A stretch of 64,000 nt of DNA from Gemmatimonadota bacterium. GTDB taxonomy: Bacteria; Gemmatimonadota; Gemmatimonadetes; Gemmatimonadales; GWC2-71-9. The stretch covers positions 42,455 through 106,454 of the forward strand of contig PNAE01000003.1 in the NCBI GenBank assembly GCA_003169895.1, given 5' to 3'. The notes under the pieces are model-generated. The model was not told the origin of the DNA, did no database searches, and saw only the letters and a program-made list of their open reading frames with translations. The position numbers and the translations under genes are program-made. Shown piece after piece: positions 32,790-41,774 of the stretch (position 1 is the first letter of the stretch; every line of letters starts with the position of its first letter).

Positions 32790-34447
32790 GAACGACGAAA
32801 ATCCACTGCCGTGGCGGAGAGCACATCGGGGAGCTCGAGGAGTGCCCGGCGAAGGCTCTCATCAACGGTGCCGTCCACCGCAATCGCAGCGAGCGCGTCA
32901 CCACCCTGGGTGAGGCGAGCCTGATGGTACTCCGCGATGTTGACGTTGGCCGCGCCGAGCAGGGTGCCGACGTGGCCGATGACGCCGGGTACGTCCCGGT
33001 TGGTGAGGATCACCAGCGTTTGGCGTGGCGCGACGTTGACCAAGAACGCGCCGATCTGGGTGAGCCGTGGAGTTTCGCCGAGCGGAGCGATACCACCGAC
33101 CGTGATCGTCTCCATCCCGCCGCCCACGACCACTTCAACGGCGTACGGATGGCCCTCGGTCAGCGGATCGGCCATGGCGAGTTCGATACCCCGAGCTTCA
33201 GCCAGTGCCCGTGCGCTGATCAGATTGAGGCGCTCGCCCTCGACCACATTCTCCAGCACGCCAAGCGCCGCGGATGACAACAGGGCCCCGCTTGCGCCGG
33301 CAAGTTCCGACCCCACGCGGACTGTAATCCTCCTGGCGATCTGGACGCCGCGGTCTCCCAACAGCGCGCGACCGATGGCGGCCGCCCGGCGGGCCAGCAG
33401 GAGCGCCGGCTGCAGCGCATCCCACGACCGGCGGTCAACCGCGGCAAGGTTGATCGAGCGCGACAGCTCGCCATGGAGGAGAAGGTCTCGCACCGCCACG
33501 CAGACGTCGACGGCGACGTTGCGCTGGGCTTCCGCCGTCGAAGCCCCGATGTGCGGTGTCAGGACCACGTTCGACATGCTGCGCAGGCGTGCATCGGGCG
33601 GCAGCGGTTCCACCGCAAACACATCCAGCAATGCACCGCGCAGCCCGCCGGCGACGAGGGCCTCCTCCAGCGACTCGTCCTGCACGATCCCACCGCGGGC
33701 AAGGTTTGCCACGATCGCACCGGCGGGGAGGAGTGCCAGCTCGCGCCGTCCGATCATGTCGCGCGTTTCCGCGGTCAGCGGCACATGCAGCGTCAGGATG
33801 TTCGCACTGCGGAGGAGTTCGTCGAGTGAGTCGGCACGGGTGACTTGCAGGGCCTGGAACCGCTCTGCCGGCACGTATGGATCGTAGGCGAGCACCGTCA
33901 TGCCGAAGGCCTTGGCACGGTGGGCCACTTCGCCGCCGATTCGCCCGAGGCCGACGATGCCGAGCGTGCGCCCGAAGAGCTCGCTGCCGAGGAATTGACT
34001 CCGCTCCCATCGCCCGCCCTGCATCGATATCGCGGCGCCAGAAATGTGGCGTAGCAGCGAAATGAGGCTGCCGAAGAAGAGTTCCGCCACCGCGATTGTA
34101 TTGCCGGCGGGCGCGTTGACGACTGCCACGCCAAGGCGCGTGGCCTCGGGGAGCGCAATGTTGTCGACACCGACGCCTGCCCGGCCGACTACCCGGAGCT
34201 TGCGTCCACGCGTGAGCAGTTCCGATGTAATGCGCGTGGCGCTGCGTCCCACCAATGCATCGTAATCCCCAATCCGCGCAAGCAGCTCGGCCGGCGGGAG
34301 CGTTGGCACTACCTCGACCGTGAGGCTCGGCTCAGCGGCAAGCACGGCCACCCCTTCCGGATCGATATCATCCGTCATGAGGATCCGGAGGGTGTCGCCG
34401 GGGGGCTGTGCCAAAGTGGTTGGGGAAGACGGGGCGAATGCGGTCAT
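32786..34447 (-). CDS. serA: D-3-phosphoglycerate dehydrogenase (long form)
   Basis: A protein of about 553 residues. Substrate/nucleotide domains: LRILMTDDIDPEGVAVLA, GRSATRITSELL, VGRAGVGVDNI, NAPAGNTIAVAE, the NAD motif TLGIVGLGRIGGEVAHRAK, NLARGGIVQDESLEEAL and the catalytic His in LTPHIGASTAEAQ. An ASB regulatory domain (about 330-470) and a C-terminal ACT domain (TLVILTNRDVPGVIGHVGTL) follow, which in this family sense serine. It starts serine synthesis. It is the first gene of the operon. The extended N-terminus before LRIL makes the start uncertain (34447 chosen; 34507 and 34378 possible). A divergent promoter region is shared with the kinase at 34,627. Confidence 0.9.
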   Translation of the reverse strand: MTAFAPSSPTTLAQPPGDTLRILMTDDIDPEGVAVLAAEPSLTVEVVPTLPPAELLARIGDYDALVGRSATRITSELLTRGRKLRVVGRAGVGVDNIALPEATRLGVAVVNAPAGNTIAVAELFFGSLISLLRHISGAAISMQGGRWERSQFLGSELFGRTLGIVGLGRIGGEVAHRAKAFGMTVLAYDPYVPAERFQALQVTRADSLDELLRSANILTLHVPLTAETRDMIGRRELALLPAGAIVANLARGGIVQDESLEEALVAGGLRGALLDVFAVEPLPPDARLRSMSNVVLTPHIGASTAEAQRNVAVDVCVAVRDLLLHGELSRSINLAAVDRRSWDALQPALLLARRAAAIGRALLGDRGVQIARRITVRVGSELAGASGALLSSAALGVLENVVEGERLNLISARALAEARGIELAMADPLTEGHPYAVEVVVGGGMETITVGGIAPLGETPRLTQIGAFLVNVAPRQTLVILTNRDVPGVIGHVGTLLGAANVNIAEYHQARLTQGGDALAAIAVDGTVDESLRRALLELPDVLSATAVDFRRS

Positions 34448-34626
34448 GGCCGGGCCGACGGTTGAAAGGGGAGGCGCGACACCAATCATACATGACCGAC
34501 GGACCACGGAGGGGAGCGGGGACCTACCTCGCTCGCTTTGGCAGTTGTGAGGTAAGAGAGGGCGCAGCAGTTGAAGGTGTAGCGATCATCCAATTCCCGG
34601 CGCTCGAAGCAGCGAAGGGTACTAGC

Positions 34627-37008
34627 TTGCCCGATATGCTGAATCGCCTGCAGGCCTCCCTGGCCGATCGCTACCGGATTGAGCGTGAGCTGGGGCACGG
34701 CGGTATGGCCACGGTGTTCCTGGCCCACGATCTCAAGCATGATCGACCGGTGGCGCTCAAAGTCCTCCGTCCTGACCTGGCTCAGGTGCTGGGCGCGGAG
34801 CGGTTCCTCCGCGAGATCCGGCTTTGCGGCCGTTTGCAACACCCGCACATCGTGGTCGTGCACGACTCCGGCGACGCCGACGGGCAGCTCTGGTTCACCA
34901 TGCCGTACATCGAGGGCGAGACGCTGCGGAGTCGGCTGTTGCGGGAGAAGCAACTCCCGGTCGGTGAGGCGCTGCGCATCACCCGCGAAGTGGCCGACGC
35001 TCTTCAGTATGCACACCAGCAGGGAGTGATTCACCGCGACATCAAGCCGGAGAACATCCTGCTCAGCGGTTCCCACGCCCTGGTTGCGGACTTCGGGATC
35101 GCCCGGGCGCTTCCGAATGAATCGGACGAGCGGCTGACCGAGAGCGGCTTCTCCCTGGGCACTCCCCAGTACATGAGTCCCGAGCAGGGCGCGGCCCAGA
35201 AGGACATCGATCCGCGTTCCGATGTCTACTCCCTTGGCTGCGTGCTCTACGAGATGCTCGCCGGCGAGCCGCCGTACACCGGACCAAATCCCCAGGCGGT
35301 ACTGGCCAAACGGCTGAGCGAGCCGATCCCGCACCTGCGCACCAGCCGCGACGTGCCGGCCGCTCTTGAGCGCGCGGTGACCAGGGCGCTGGCCCGTTCG
35401 CCTGCCGATCGGTTCGCCACGGCGGCTGACTTCGCCGGCGCGCTGCAGCTGGACCGGTTGGAGGATGGCGTCGGCAGCACGGACGCGGTGGCCCGACCGC
35501 GCCCCCGCCGGCCAATTGCCCGACCGGTCGCGGTTGGTCTCGTGCTACTGCTTGTGGTGCTCGGCGGATATGCCGTGCTGCGGTTGGTCAGACATCCGGG
35601 CGTGGCGCCGTTGGCCTCTGCCGCGGTCCTTCCTTTTGTGGACCTGAGTCCGCAGAAGGATCAGGAGTATTTCAGCGACGGGCTCACCGAAGAGTTGATC
35701 ACGGCGCTGAGTCAGGTGCCGGGACTCCGGGTCGCGGCCCGAACCTCCTCCTTTCAGTTCAAGGGACAGACTCCCGATGTGCATGAGGTCGGCCGAAGGC
35801 TCGATGTTGGCGCCGTGCTGGAGGGGAGTGTGCGGAAGAGCGGGAACCGGCTTCGGGTCAGCACCCAGCTCATCAGCGTGAAGGATGGGTATCAGATCTG
35901 GTCGGAGTCGTACGATCGTGACCTCGCCGACATCTTCGCGGTGCAGGAAGACGTCGCGCGATCCATCGTCGCAGCCCTTCGGGTACGGCTCGCACCCGCT
36001 CGTGATTCGGCGCTGGCCGCCCGCCCCACCGGCGACCTGCAGGCCTATGACCTATACCTCAAGGGACGCTTCGCCTGGAATCAGCGGACCGGTCCGTCCC
36101 TCCTGGAAGCGGTGCACTACCTGGAACAGGCGGTGGCACGGGACTCGAACTTCGCCCGTGCGTGGGCGGCGCTTGCCGTCGCCTACATCCTCGTCGTTCC
36201 GTATTCCGGCGTTGGCTCGACCGTCGACGCCTGGCGGAAGGCACAGGCCGCCGCCAGCAAAGCGCTGGCGCTGGACCGCAAATCGGCGGAGGCGTACACG
36301 GCCCTCGGGTATGGCAACATGATCTACACTTGGAACTGGCCGGCGGCGGAAGAGAACTTCAAGCGAGCCATCGCCGCCGATCCCAACTACGCCACCGGTC
36401 ACCAATGGTACGCCGACTTCCTGGCCGGGCGCGGCAGGCTGTCCGAAAGCCTGGCAGAGATAAGTCAGGCCCACCAGCTCGATCCCATGTCGCTGCAGAT
36501 TGGAACCGAAGTGGGATGGGTGTCCTACCTCCTGCACCGGAACGATGAGGCCGAAACGCACATCCGCCAAATGCTCGTGCTTGATCCGAACTACGCGCAG
36601 GCGCATTACCGCCTCGGCCTGGTCCAGATCCAGCAGCGCCGCTATCCCGAGGCGATTGCTTCACTCAAGCGCGCGATCGACCTGGGCGCGTTCTATCCCC
36701 AGGTCGATGCGGCACTCGCGTTCGCCTACGCTCAGTCGGGTGCTCGGGAAGAGGCGATGAAAATCGTGAACGATCTGCAGCGGCGCTCGGCCCGGGAGCT
36801 CGTCCCGCCGGTTAACATTGCGACAGCGTACGCTGGTCTGGGCGATGTGTCTCGGGGGCTCGAATGGTTGAACCGGGCCATCGACGAACACGACATGTAT
36901 ATCCCGGAGAATTTCTTCGAGCCGTTCCTGGATCCACTACGCAAGGACCCGAGGTTTGAACAGGTGCTGACGCGGATGGGTCTCAAGCGACCGACGGCAA
37001 TTCGTTAG
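34627..37008 (+). CDS. Membrane Ser/Thr protein kinase with TolB-like and TPR modules
   Basis: A protein of about 793 residues. The kinase domain occupies residues about 12-275: ELGHGGMATVFLAHD (P-loop), VALKVL (Lys), HRDIKPEN (136-143), DFGIA and GTPQYMSPEQ. A basic linker leads to one transmembrane helix (about 301-321), then a TolB-N/adenylate-cyclase-associated domain (AVLPFVDLSPQKDQEYFSDG, LEGSVRKSGNRLRVSTQLI) and at least six TPR units to the C-terminus. The TTG at 34627 has AAGGG 7 nt upstream; ATG 34636 is the alternative. This layout is one of the expanded kinase types in Gemmatimonadota and Acidobacteriota. Its targets are unknown; it is divergent from serA. Confidence 0.88.
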   Translation: MPDMLNRLQASLADRYRIERELGHGGMATVFLAHDLKHDRPVALKVLRPDLAQVLGAERFLREIRLCGRLQHPHIVVVHDSGDADGQLWFTMPYIEGETLRSRLLREKQLPVGEALRITREVADALQYAHQQGVIHRDIKPENILLSGSHALVADFGIARALPNESDERLTESGFSLGTPQYMSPEQGAAQKDIDPRSDVYSLGCVLYEMLAGEPPYTGPNPQAVLAKRLSEPIPHLRTSRDVPAALERAVTRALARSPADRFATAADFAGALQLDRLEDGVGSTDAVARPRPRRPIARPVAVGLVLLLVVLGGYAVLRLVRHPGVAPLASAAVLPFVDLSPQKDQEYFSDGLTEELITALSQVPGLRVAARTSSFQFKGQTPDVHEVGRRLDVGAVLEGSVRKSGNRLRVSTQLISVKDGYQIWSESYDRDLADIFAVQEDVARSIVAALRVRLAPARDSALAARPTGDLQAYDLYLKGRFAWNQRTGPSLLEAVHYLEQAVARDSNFARAWAALAVAYILVVPYSGVGSTVDAWRKAQAAASKALALDRKSAEAYTALGYGNMIYTWNWPAAEENFKRAIAADPNYATGHQWYADFLAGRGRLSESLAEISQAHQLDPMSLQIGTEVGWVSYLLHRNDEAETHIRQMLVLDPNYAQAHYRLGLVQIQQRRYPEAIASLKRAIDLGAFYPQVDAALAFAYAQSGAREEAMKIVNDLQRRSARELVPPVNIATAYAGLGDVSRGLEWLNRAIDEHDMYIPENFFEPFLDPLRKDPRFEQVLTRMGLKRPTAIR

Positions 37009-37053
37009 CCGCACACCCACATTCTCCCCGGCCATTGACCCAGGAGTCCCGAC

Positions 37054-38865
37054 ATGAACACCCGTCGCCAATTCCTGATTCAGGCACCAATCACTCTCCT
37101 CGCCGTCGCGGGCGCGTGTCGCGACCACCAGAATCCGGCGACGCCGACCGCAGGCTCCGGAACTCCCGCGCCCGGCGCGCCACCGACATTCGGCACCGCC
37201 GCGGGCTCCGGTCCGCCGGTGACGTCCGCGACATTCGCCGAAGCGGAAAAGCTGGTTCAGGTGACGATGACGCCGGCGCAACGGCAGCAAGCCAGCGATT
37301 CGTGGCGAGGCTCGATGACGCCGTACCTCGAGCGCCGCACCGGACCGCGGAAAGTGGCGCTGGCACCGACCGACACTCCCGCGACGCTCTGGAATCCGAT
37401 GCTCCCGGGTGTTGCCGCCGGGCCGGCGCGCGATCGGTTCGTGCGCAGCAAGGGCGACATGGTACCGCTGCCATCGACCGACGACGCGATTGCATTTGCG
37501 CCCGTGACGCAGCTCTCGCGCTGGATCGAGTCGAAGCACCTCACCTCGACGCGGCTGACGAACATCTATCTGAGCCGCATCGAGCGGTTGAACGCGAAGA
37601 TCAACGCCATCATCACGCTCACCAAGGATCACGCGCTCGCCCGGGCGGCCCAGGCCGACCGCGAGATCAGCGCTGGGAAGTATCGCGGACCGCTGCACGG
37701 TATTCCGTATGGCGTGAAAGACCTGCTCGACACCGCCGGCATCGCCACCACTCATGGCGCCGAACCGTTCCGGAACCGGATCCCGGTGGCGGATTCGGCG
37801 GTCGTGCGCCGGCTCGACGATGCAGGGGCGGTGCTCATCGCGAAACTCTCGCTCGGTGCGCTCGCCCTGAACGACATCTGGTTCGGTGGCCAGACGATGA
37901 ATCCGTGGCTTCTCGAGGAAGGCGCGTCGGGCTCGAGTGCCGGTCCAGGTGCCGCAACCGCCGCCGCACTGGTCGCGTTTGCCATCGGCAGCGAGACTGA
38001 CGGCAGCATCGTGAGCCCATCGATGCGTTGCGGTGTGACCGGCCTCCGACCGACATTCGGCCGAGTGCCGCGCACCGGTGCGATGACCCTCTGCTGGTCG
38101 CTCGACAAGCTCGGGCCGATGACCCGATCGGTGGAAGACACGATGCTGGTGCTCCACGCCATCTCCGGCCTCGATGCGGGTGACCCGTCGAGCACGGCGA
38201 GCCGGCTGGACTTCGACGCCAGTGAGCCGGTCGCCGGACTCAAGGTCGGCTATATCGCGCAATGGATGAAGGAAAGTCCCGCTACCGACGTCGACCGCGC
38301 CGCGCTCGAAACGATCAAGTCGTTGAAGATGGTGCCGACGGAGGTGTCGCTCCCCGATTGGCCGTACTCGTCGCTGATGCCGATTCTCTTTGCCGAAGGT
38401 GCGGCGTCGTTCGAAGAGCTGACGCTCAACAACCAGATGGAGACGCTCAAGGTGCAGGTGAAGGACGCGTGGCCCAACCTCTTCCGTCAGGCGCGCTTCC
38501 TCTCCGCGGTCGATATGGTCCAGGCGGACCGGCTGCGACGTCGCGTGGCGCTGGAGATGGCGCGCATCTTCACCCAAGTCGATCTCCTGATCGTGCCATC
38601 GCTCCGTGACGAGCAGTTGACAATCACGAACTTCACCGGTCACCCTTCGCTCACCATGCGCGCGGGATTCGTGCAGGTATCGGAAGCGCGTAGCGACTGG
38701 GCGCCGGACCCGGCGCATCCCCTTCCCAAGTACTCGCCACCGCGGCGCGTGCCGCACGGCATCACCCTGCTCGGACGCCTCTTCGAGGAAGGAACGATCG
38801 CGCGCGCGGGCCTCGCGCTGGAACGGGCGTTCGGGGTATCCGGGGAGCGGCCACCGGGATTCTAG
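37054..38865 (+). CDS. Exported amidase-signature enzyme
   Basis: A 603-residue protein starting MNTRRQFLIQAPITLLAVAG, a Tat/lipoprotein-like signal (RRQFLIQ, with AGAC as a possible lipobox), then a proline-rich linker. The amidase signature fold has the Ser-cisSer-Lys triad: Lys221 in YGVKDLLD, the cis-Ser in GASGSSAGPG (294/295), and the nucleophile Ser318 in ETDGSIVSP. It should hydrolyse an amide bond outside the cytoplasm; the substrate is unknown, and it is not a GatA because it is exported and lacks GatB/C neighbours. An N-terminal 120-residue extension before the amidase domain is typical of secreted members. ATG follows CCCAGGAG with short spacing. Confidence 0.85.
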   Translation: MNTRRQFLIQAPITLLAVAGACRDHQNPATPTAGSGTPAPGAPPTFGTAAGSGPPVTSATFAEAEKLVQVTMTPAQRQQASDSWRGSMTPYLERRTGPRKVALAPTDTPATLWNPMLPGVAAGPARDRFVRSKGDMVPLPSTDDAIAFAPVTQLSRWIESKHLTSTRLTNIYLSRIERLNAKINAIITLTKDHALARAAQADREISAGKYRGPLHGIPYGVKDLLDTAGIATTHGAEPFRNRIPVADSAVVRRLDDAGAVLIAKLSLGALALNDIWFGGQTMNPWLLEEGASGSSAGPGAATAAALVAFAIGSETDGSIVSPSMRCGVTGLRPTFGRVPRTGAMTLCWSLDKLGPMTRSVEDTMLVLHAISGLDAGDPSSTASRLDFDASEPVAGLKVGYIAQWMKESPATDVDRAALETIKSLKMVPTEVSLPDWPYSSLMPILFAEGAASFEELTLNNQMETLKVQVKDAWPNLFRQARFLSAVDMVQADRLRRRVALEMARIFTQVDLLIVPSLRDEQLTITNFTGHPSLTMRAGFVQVSEARSDWAPDPAHPLPKYSPPRRVPHGITLLGRLFEEGTIARAGLALERAFGVSGERPPGF

Positions 38866-38894
38866 GGGGCCGTGTTCTACCGCTGCAGTCCTGA

Positions 38895-38950
38895 GCGGGA
38901 GTATGCGCGATGCGCATGGGTGTGCGTGCTATCGCTACCGCCGCTACCGG
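38895..38950 (+). repeat. Third copy (tail only) of the GTGCGTG/CGCTACCGCC repeat
   Basis: A stretch AGCGGGAGTATGCGCGATGC then GGTGTGCGTGCTATCGCTAC, CGCCGCTACCGGCGAGC closely matches the tails of the structured elements at 55,456 and 59,858. Here the tRNA-like head is absent. The flanks contain nothing else recognisable. It lies in the 283-nt gap between the amidase and the first lipoprotein. Confidence 0.55.
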
Positions 38951-39148
38951 CGAGCGGGGGACGGTTGCGTCGCCGAGGCAATCCACCGAATTCGAAGTCA
39001 TGGTTTCGGTTGCGAAGGAGGCCGTTGAGCCCTGATCGGCCCGAATGTCGCTTCTTAACGAGCCGCTCCCTCGGGGCGGGTCCCGACAGCTCCACCGACG
39101 CCCTTGGCCGCCAAGGTCGCCGACGCCGATCCGATGACGAGGCTTCCA

Positions 39149-41764
39149 ATGACCCCGGTAAAGCAGCTTCCTGACTCAGAAGTAGCCCCGAGCGAGATGC
39201 TGGATCACGACGGCCAGCTCTTCGCCGTCAACGGGCTTACGCGGCGGGAGGTCGTGGTCCTCCTCTCCAGCGTGGCGATGGGGCTGGCGGGTTGTAGCAG
39301 CGGGACCACAACCGGCCCGCCACCACCGCCATCCGGCCTGACGACGGTCAATGGGACCGTCAGCCTCCCGAGCGGATCGGGACTCTCCCTCAACACTCTG
39401 TCGCTCAAGGTGATGGGACAGACGGTGGCGCTGGGCTCGGCAGCCTTTGCGGTCGGCATCTCGCCCAATGCCCCCACCATGGCGCTGGTGACCGATTCCA
39501 ACGGCAACGGAATCATGGCCGGGTTTCTGGATCCGACCATCTCGGGTTCCCAGCCGATCACCCCGCGCAGCACTGGCGTGGTGCTGACCTGGTTCGCCGT
39601 GGGCGGGCCCTTTCTCCCGGCAAATGTGAAGTCACAGATATTGGCGCTCCTCACTGCCGATCCGACGATGGATACGCTGGGAGCCGTGGTCGCTCAGCGG
39701 ATCACCACAAACCCGCTGGCGATCGTCAACGGCGATGCGCAGGTCGCGGCGGCATTGAGCACTGCCCTTGATACACTGACTGCCGGAACAACTGGCTCGA
39801 TCTTTCACGGCACGAGTTCGCGCCTGGTTGATCCGCCGAGCCTCGCGGTCACACCGACCACCGACCAGAGCGGTGTCAGCGTGCGACCGGACCCCACGAT
39901 CGTTGGCGTGAAGATCTCGAACTCCTATCGCCGGCCGGTCAAGGCGTACGTGTATGAAACGCAAACCCAGACGGCGGGGACGGCAACGGATGTTTCGCCG
40001 GCCAAACTGGTGGCCGGACCGATCGACATCGGCCTGCCCACGGCATTCGCGACCGTCCAGCAGCTCAAGGCATACCTCCTGGATCCGGCACCATTCAAGG
40101 CCAATACCCTCGATCCGATCGCCTTGGGTCTCGACGGAGCCTCCGACCAGACGACCTATGAGGTCGTCGTCCTCGGTCCGAGTTCGAAGGGCGTGATTCC
40201 GGCCTTCTTCGGCGCGGCGCGTTACGCCACCCAGGTCGGTAGGTGGAACGACACGCTCAGTGCGATGTTCAATCGGACGTTCTTCTGCGATCTCTGCTAC
40301 GCCGCGCTGCTCGAAATGACGGGCTTCGGCTCGATCCTGCAAACGTCGCCCAACTTCGACGCCGCCAGCGCGGCCACCAAGCTCTTCGCGGGGACGCCGT
40401 TCCCGGGCACCCCTGCCCTCCCCTTCACGAGTTCCACGGTTCTCTCCAAGTACAACGGGACGATGGCGGCATTGCTCAATGACCCGGCGCTCGGCGACAA
40501 TTTCCGTAGCATCGCGCCCACGATCATGGACAATGTTTCGGCGCAAGCGCTGCAGCAGATGAGCACCACGGACTGGCGCACGGGTGTGAATACCGCGGGA
40601 AATTTTGTGCTGAAACTCTCGGGTTCCTTGCTCGGCCTCAAGAGTGGCAATGTCGGCAAGCTGTTCGACGATCTGAACAACGCGGACCGCGGCGTGCTGT
40701 GGACCGCGCTCTTGTCCAAGTCCCTGGTGACGATCACGCCGCCGGATCCGTCGTTCCTGCCGGGCGATGAGGTCGCGCTGACGGTCGTCCTCTCGGCAGA
40801 TCTGACCAGCACATATGAGTACGACTGGACCAGCGACTCGGCGACCGCGACGTTTTCCGCGGTGGGAGAAGTCAATACCGGCAAGGCCATCAACACGCAG
40901 CAGGCCACCGTCAACCTGATCACCACGACCGACGACAAGAACCCGATCGGGGTGCAGGTCCTGGTGTTCGATGTCGCCGGCGGCCACAAGGCCCAGGTCG
41001 GCAAGGCCGGTGTGACGGTGACCGTGCTGGCGAAAACAACGATCACTCCGGTGTTGAAGGGGCTGGCGATTGGCGCGCAGCAGACTTTCACCGTGACGGT
41101 CGATGCGTCGCTGCCCGCTGGCGTGCAGTACATCTGGACGCTGACGGGGACCGCCGGCTCCATCGGCGCCACGAACCTCGTCACCACGACGGTTCCGACG
41201 CTGGTCTATACGGCGATACGGAAGGGGACCGACACGCTCAACGTCCAGGTAGCCGACGCAAACAACAAACTGCTTGGCAAGGCGTCGGCGCAGATCAACG
41301 TCGATCCCGACGAGGTGATCGACTTCGTGATTTCCGGGACGTGGGACCCCACGAAGACGGCGCCGGATGGCAGCTATTCGTTCCCTGGGCTGCCCGGTGG
41401 ACGGGCAACATCCCCGTTCGGCGTCGCACTCGACGGCGTGTTCGTGAGCTACGATATCGGTGCTGACCAGACGATCGGCGTCTTGCTCGGCCTGTTCGTA
41501 CAGGCCGGCGCGCCAATCAGCACCAGCCAGATGTTCACCAAGTCGGCCGTGGATCAGCCGCCTCTCGCCGGCCAGTTCAATATGAACTTCGCGTCCGACC
41601 TCTACAATCCTCATTTCCAGTTCACGCCGGCGGGGACGGGAAGCTTGACGATTGATTCGCTGACAGAGGCAGAGGACGGCCGGTTGATTGCGCAATATTC
41701 CTTCACCATCGACAACCAGGGCGGCGGCAGGATTGTCGGCTCCGGTGTCGCTACCTGGAAGTAG
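39149..41764 (+). CDS. Large surface lipoprotein, first of a tandem pair
   Basis: An 871-residue protein. A combined twin-arginine/lipoprotein signal is visible (LTRREVVVLLSSVAMGLAGC, Cys acylated), followed by a Pro/Thr linker (TTTGPPPPP). The N-terminal domain (residues about 60-150: TVSLPSGSGLSLNTLSLKVM, LVTDSNGNGIMAG) resembles carboxypeptidase-like or similar beta folds. The middle is unrecognised and helical (IVGVKISNSYRRPVKAYVYE). The C-terminal third holds repeated beta-sandwich, Ig-like units (TTITPVLKGLAIGAQQTFTV). Start at 39149 is chosen for GAGG 6 nt upstream. About three-quarters of the sequence is shared with the next gene. Function unknown; it is probably anchored at the cell surface. 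Confidence 0.75.
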   Translation: MTPVKQLPDSEVAPSEMLDHDGQLFAVNGLTRREVVVLLSSVAMGLAGCSSGTTTGPPPPPSGLTTVNGTVSLPSGSGLSLNTLSLKVMGQTVALGSAAFAVGISPNAPTMALVTDSNGNGIMAGFLDPTISGSQPITPRSTGVVLTWFAVGGPFLPANVKSQILALLTADPTMDTLGAVVAQRITTNPLAIVNGDAQVAAALSTALDTLTAGTTGSIFHGTSSRLVDPPSLAVTPTTDQSGVSVRPDPTIVGVKISNSYRRPVKAYVYETQTQTAGTATDVSPAKLVAGPIDIGLPTAFATVQQLKAYLLDPAPFKANTLDPIALGLDGASDQTTYEVVVLGPSSKGVIPAFFGAARYATQVGRWNDTLSAMFNRTFFCDLCYAALLEMTGFGSILQTSPNFDAASAATKLFAGTPFPGTPALPFTSSTVLSKYNGTMAALLNDPALGDNFRSIAPTIMDNVSAQALQQMSTTDWRTGVNTAGNFVLKLSGSLLGLKSGNVGKLFDDLNNADRGVLWTALLSKSLVTITPPDPSFLPGDEVALTVVLSADLTSTYEYDWTSDSATATFSAVGEVNTGKAINTQQATVNLITTTDDKNPIGVQVLVFDVAGGHKAQVGKAGVTVTVLAKTTITPVLKGLAIGAQQTFTVTVDASLPAGVQYIWTLTGTAGSIGATNLVTTTVPTLVYTAIRKGTDTLNVQVADANNKLLGKASAQINVDPDEVIDFVISGTWDPTKTAPDGSYSFPGLPGGRATSPFGVALDGVFVSYDIGADQTIGVLLGLFVQAGAPISTSQMFTKSAVDQPPLAGQFNMNFASDLYNPHFQFTPAGTGSLTIDSLTEAEDGRLIAQYSFTIDNQGGGRIVGSGVATWK

Positions 41765-41774
41765 GTCGGCACGG

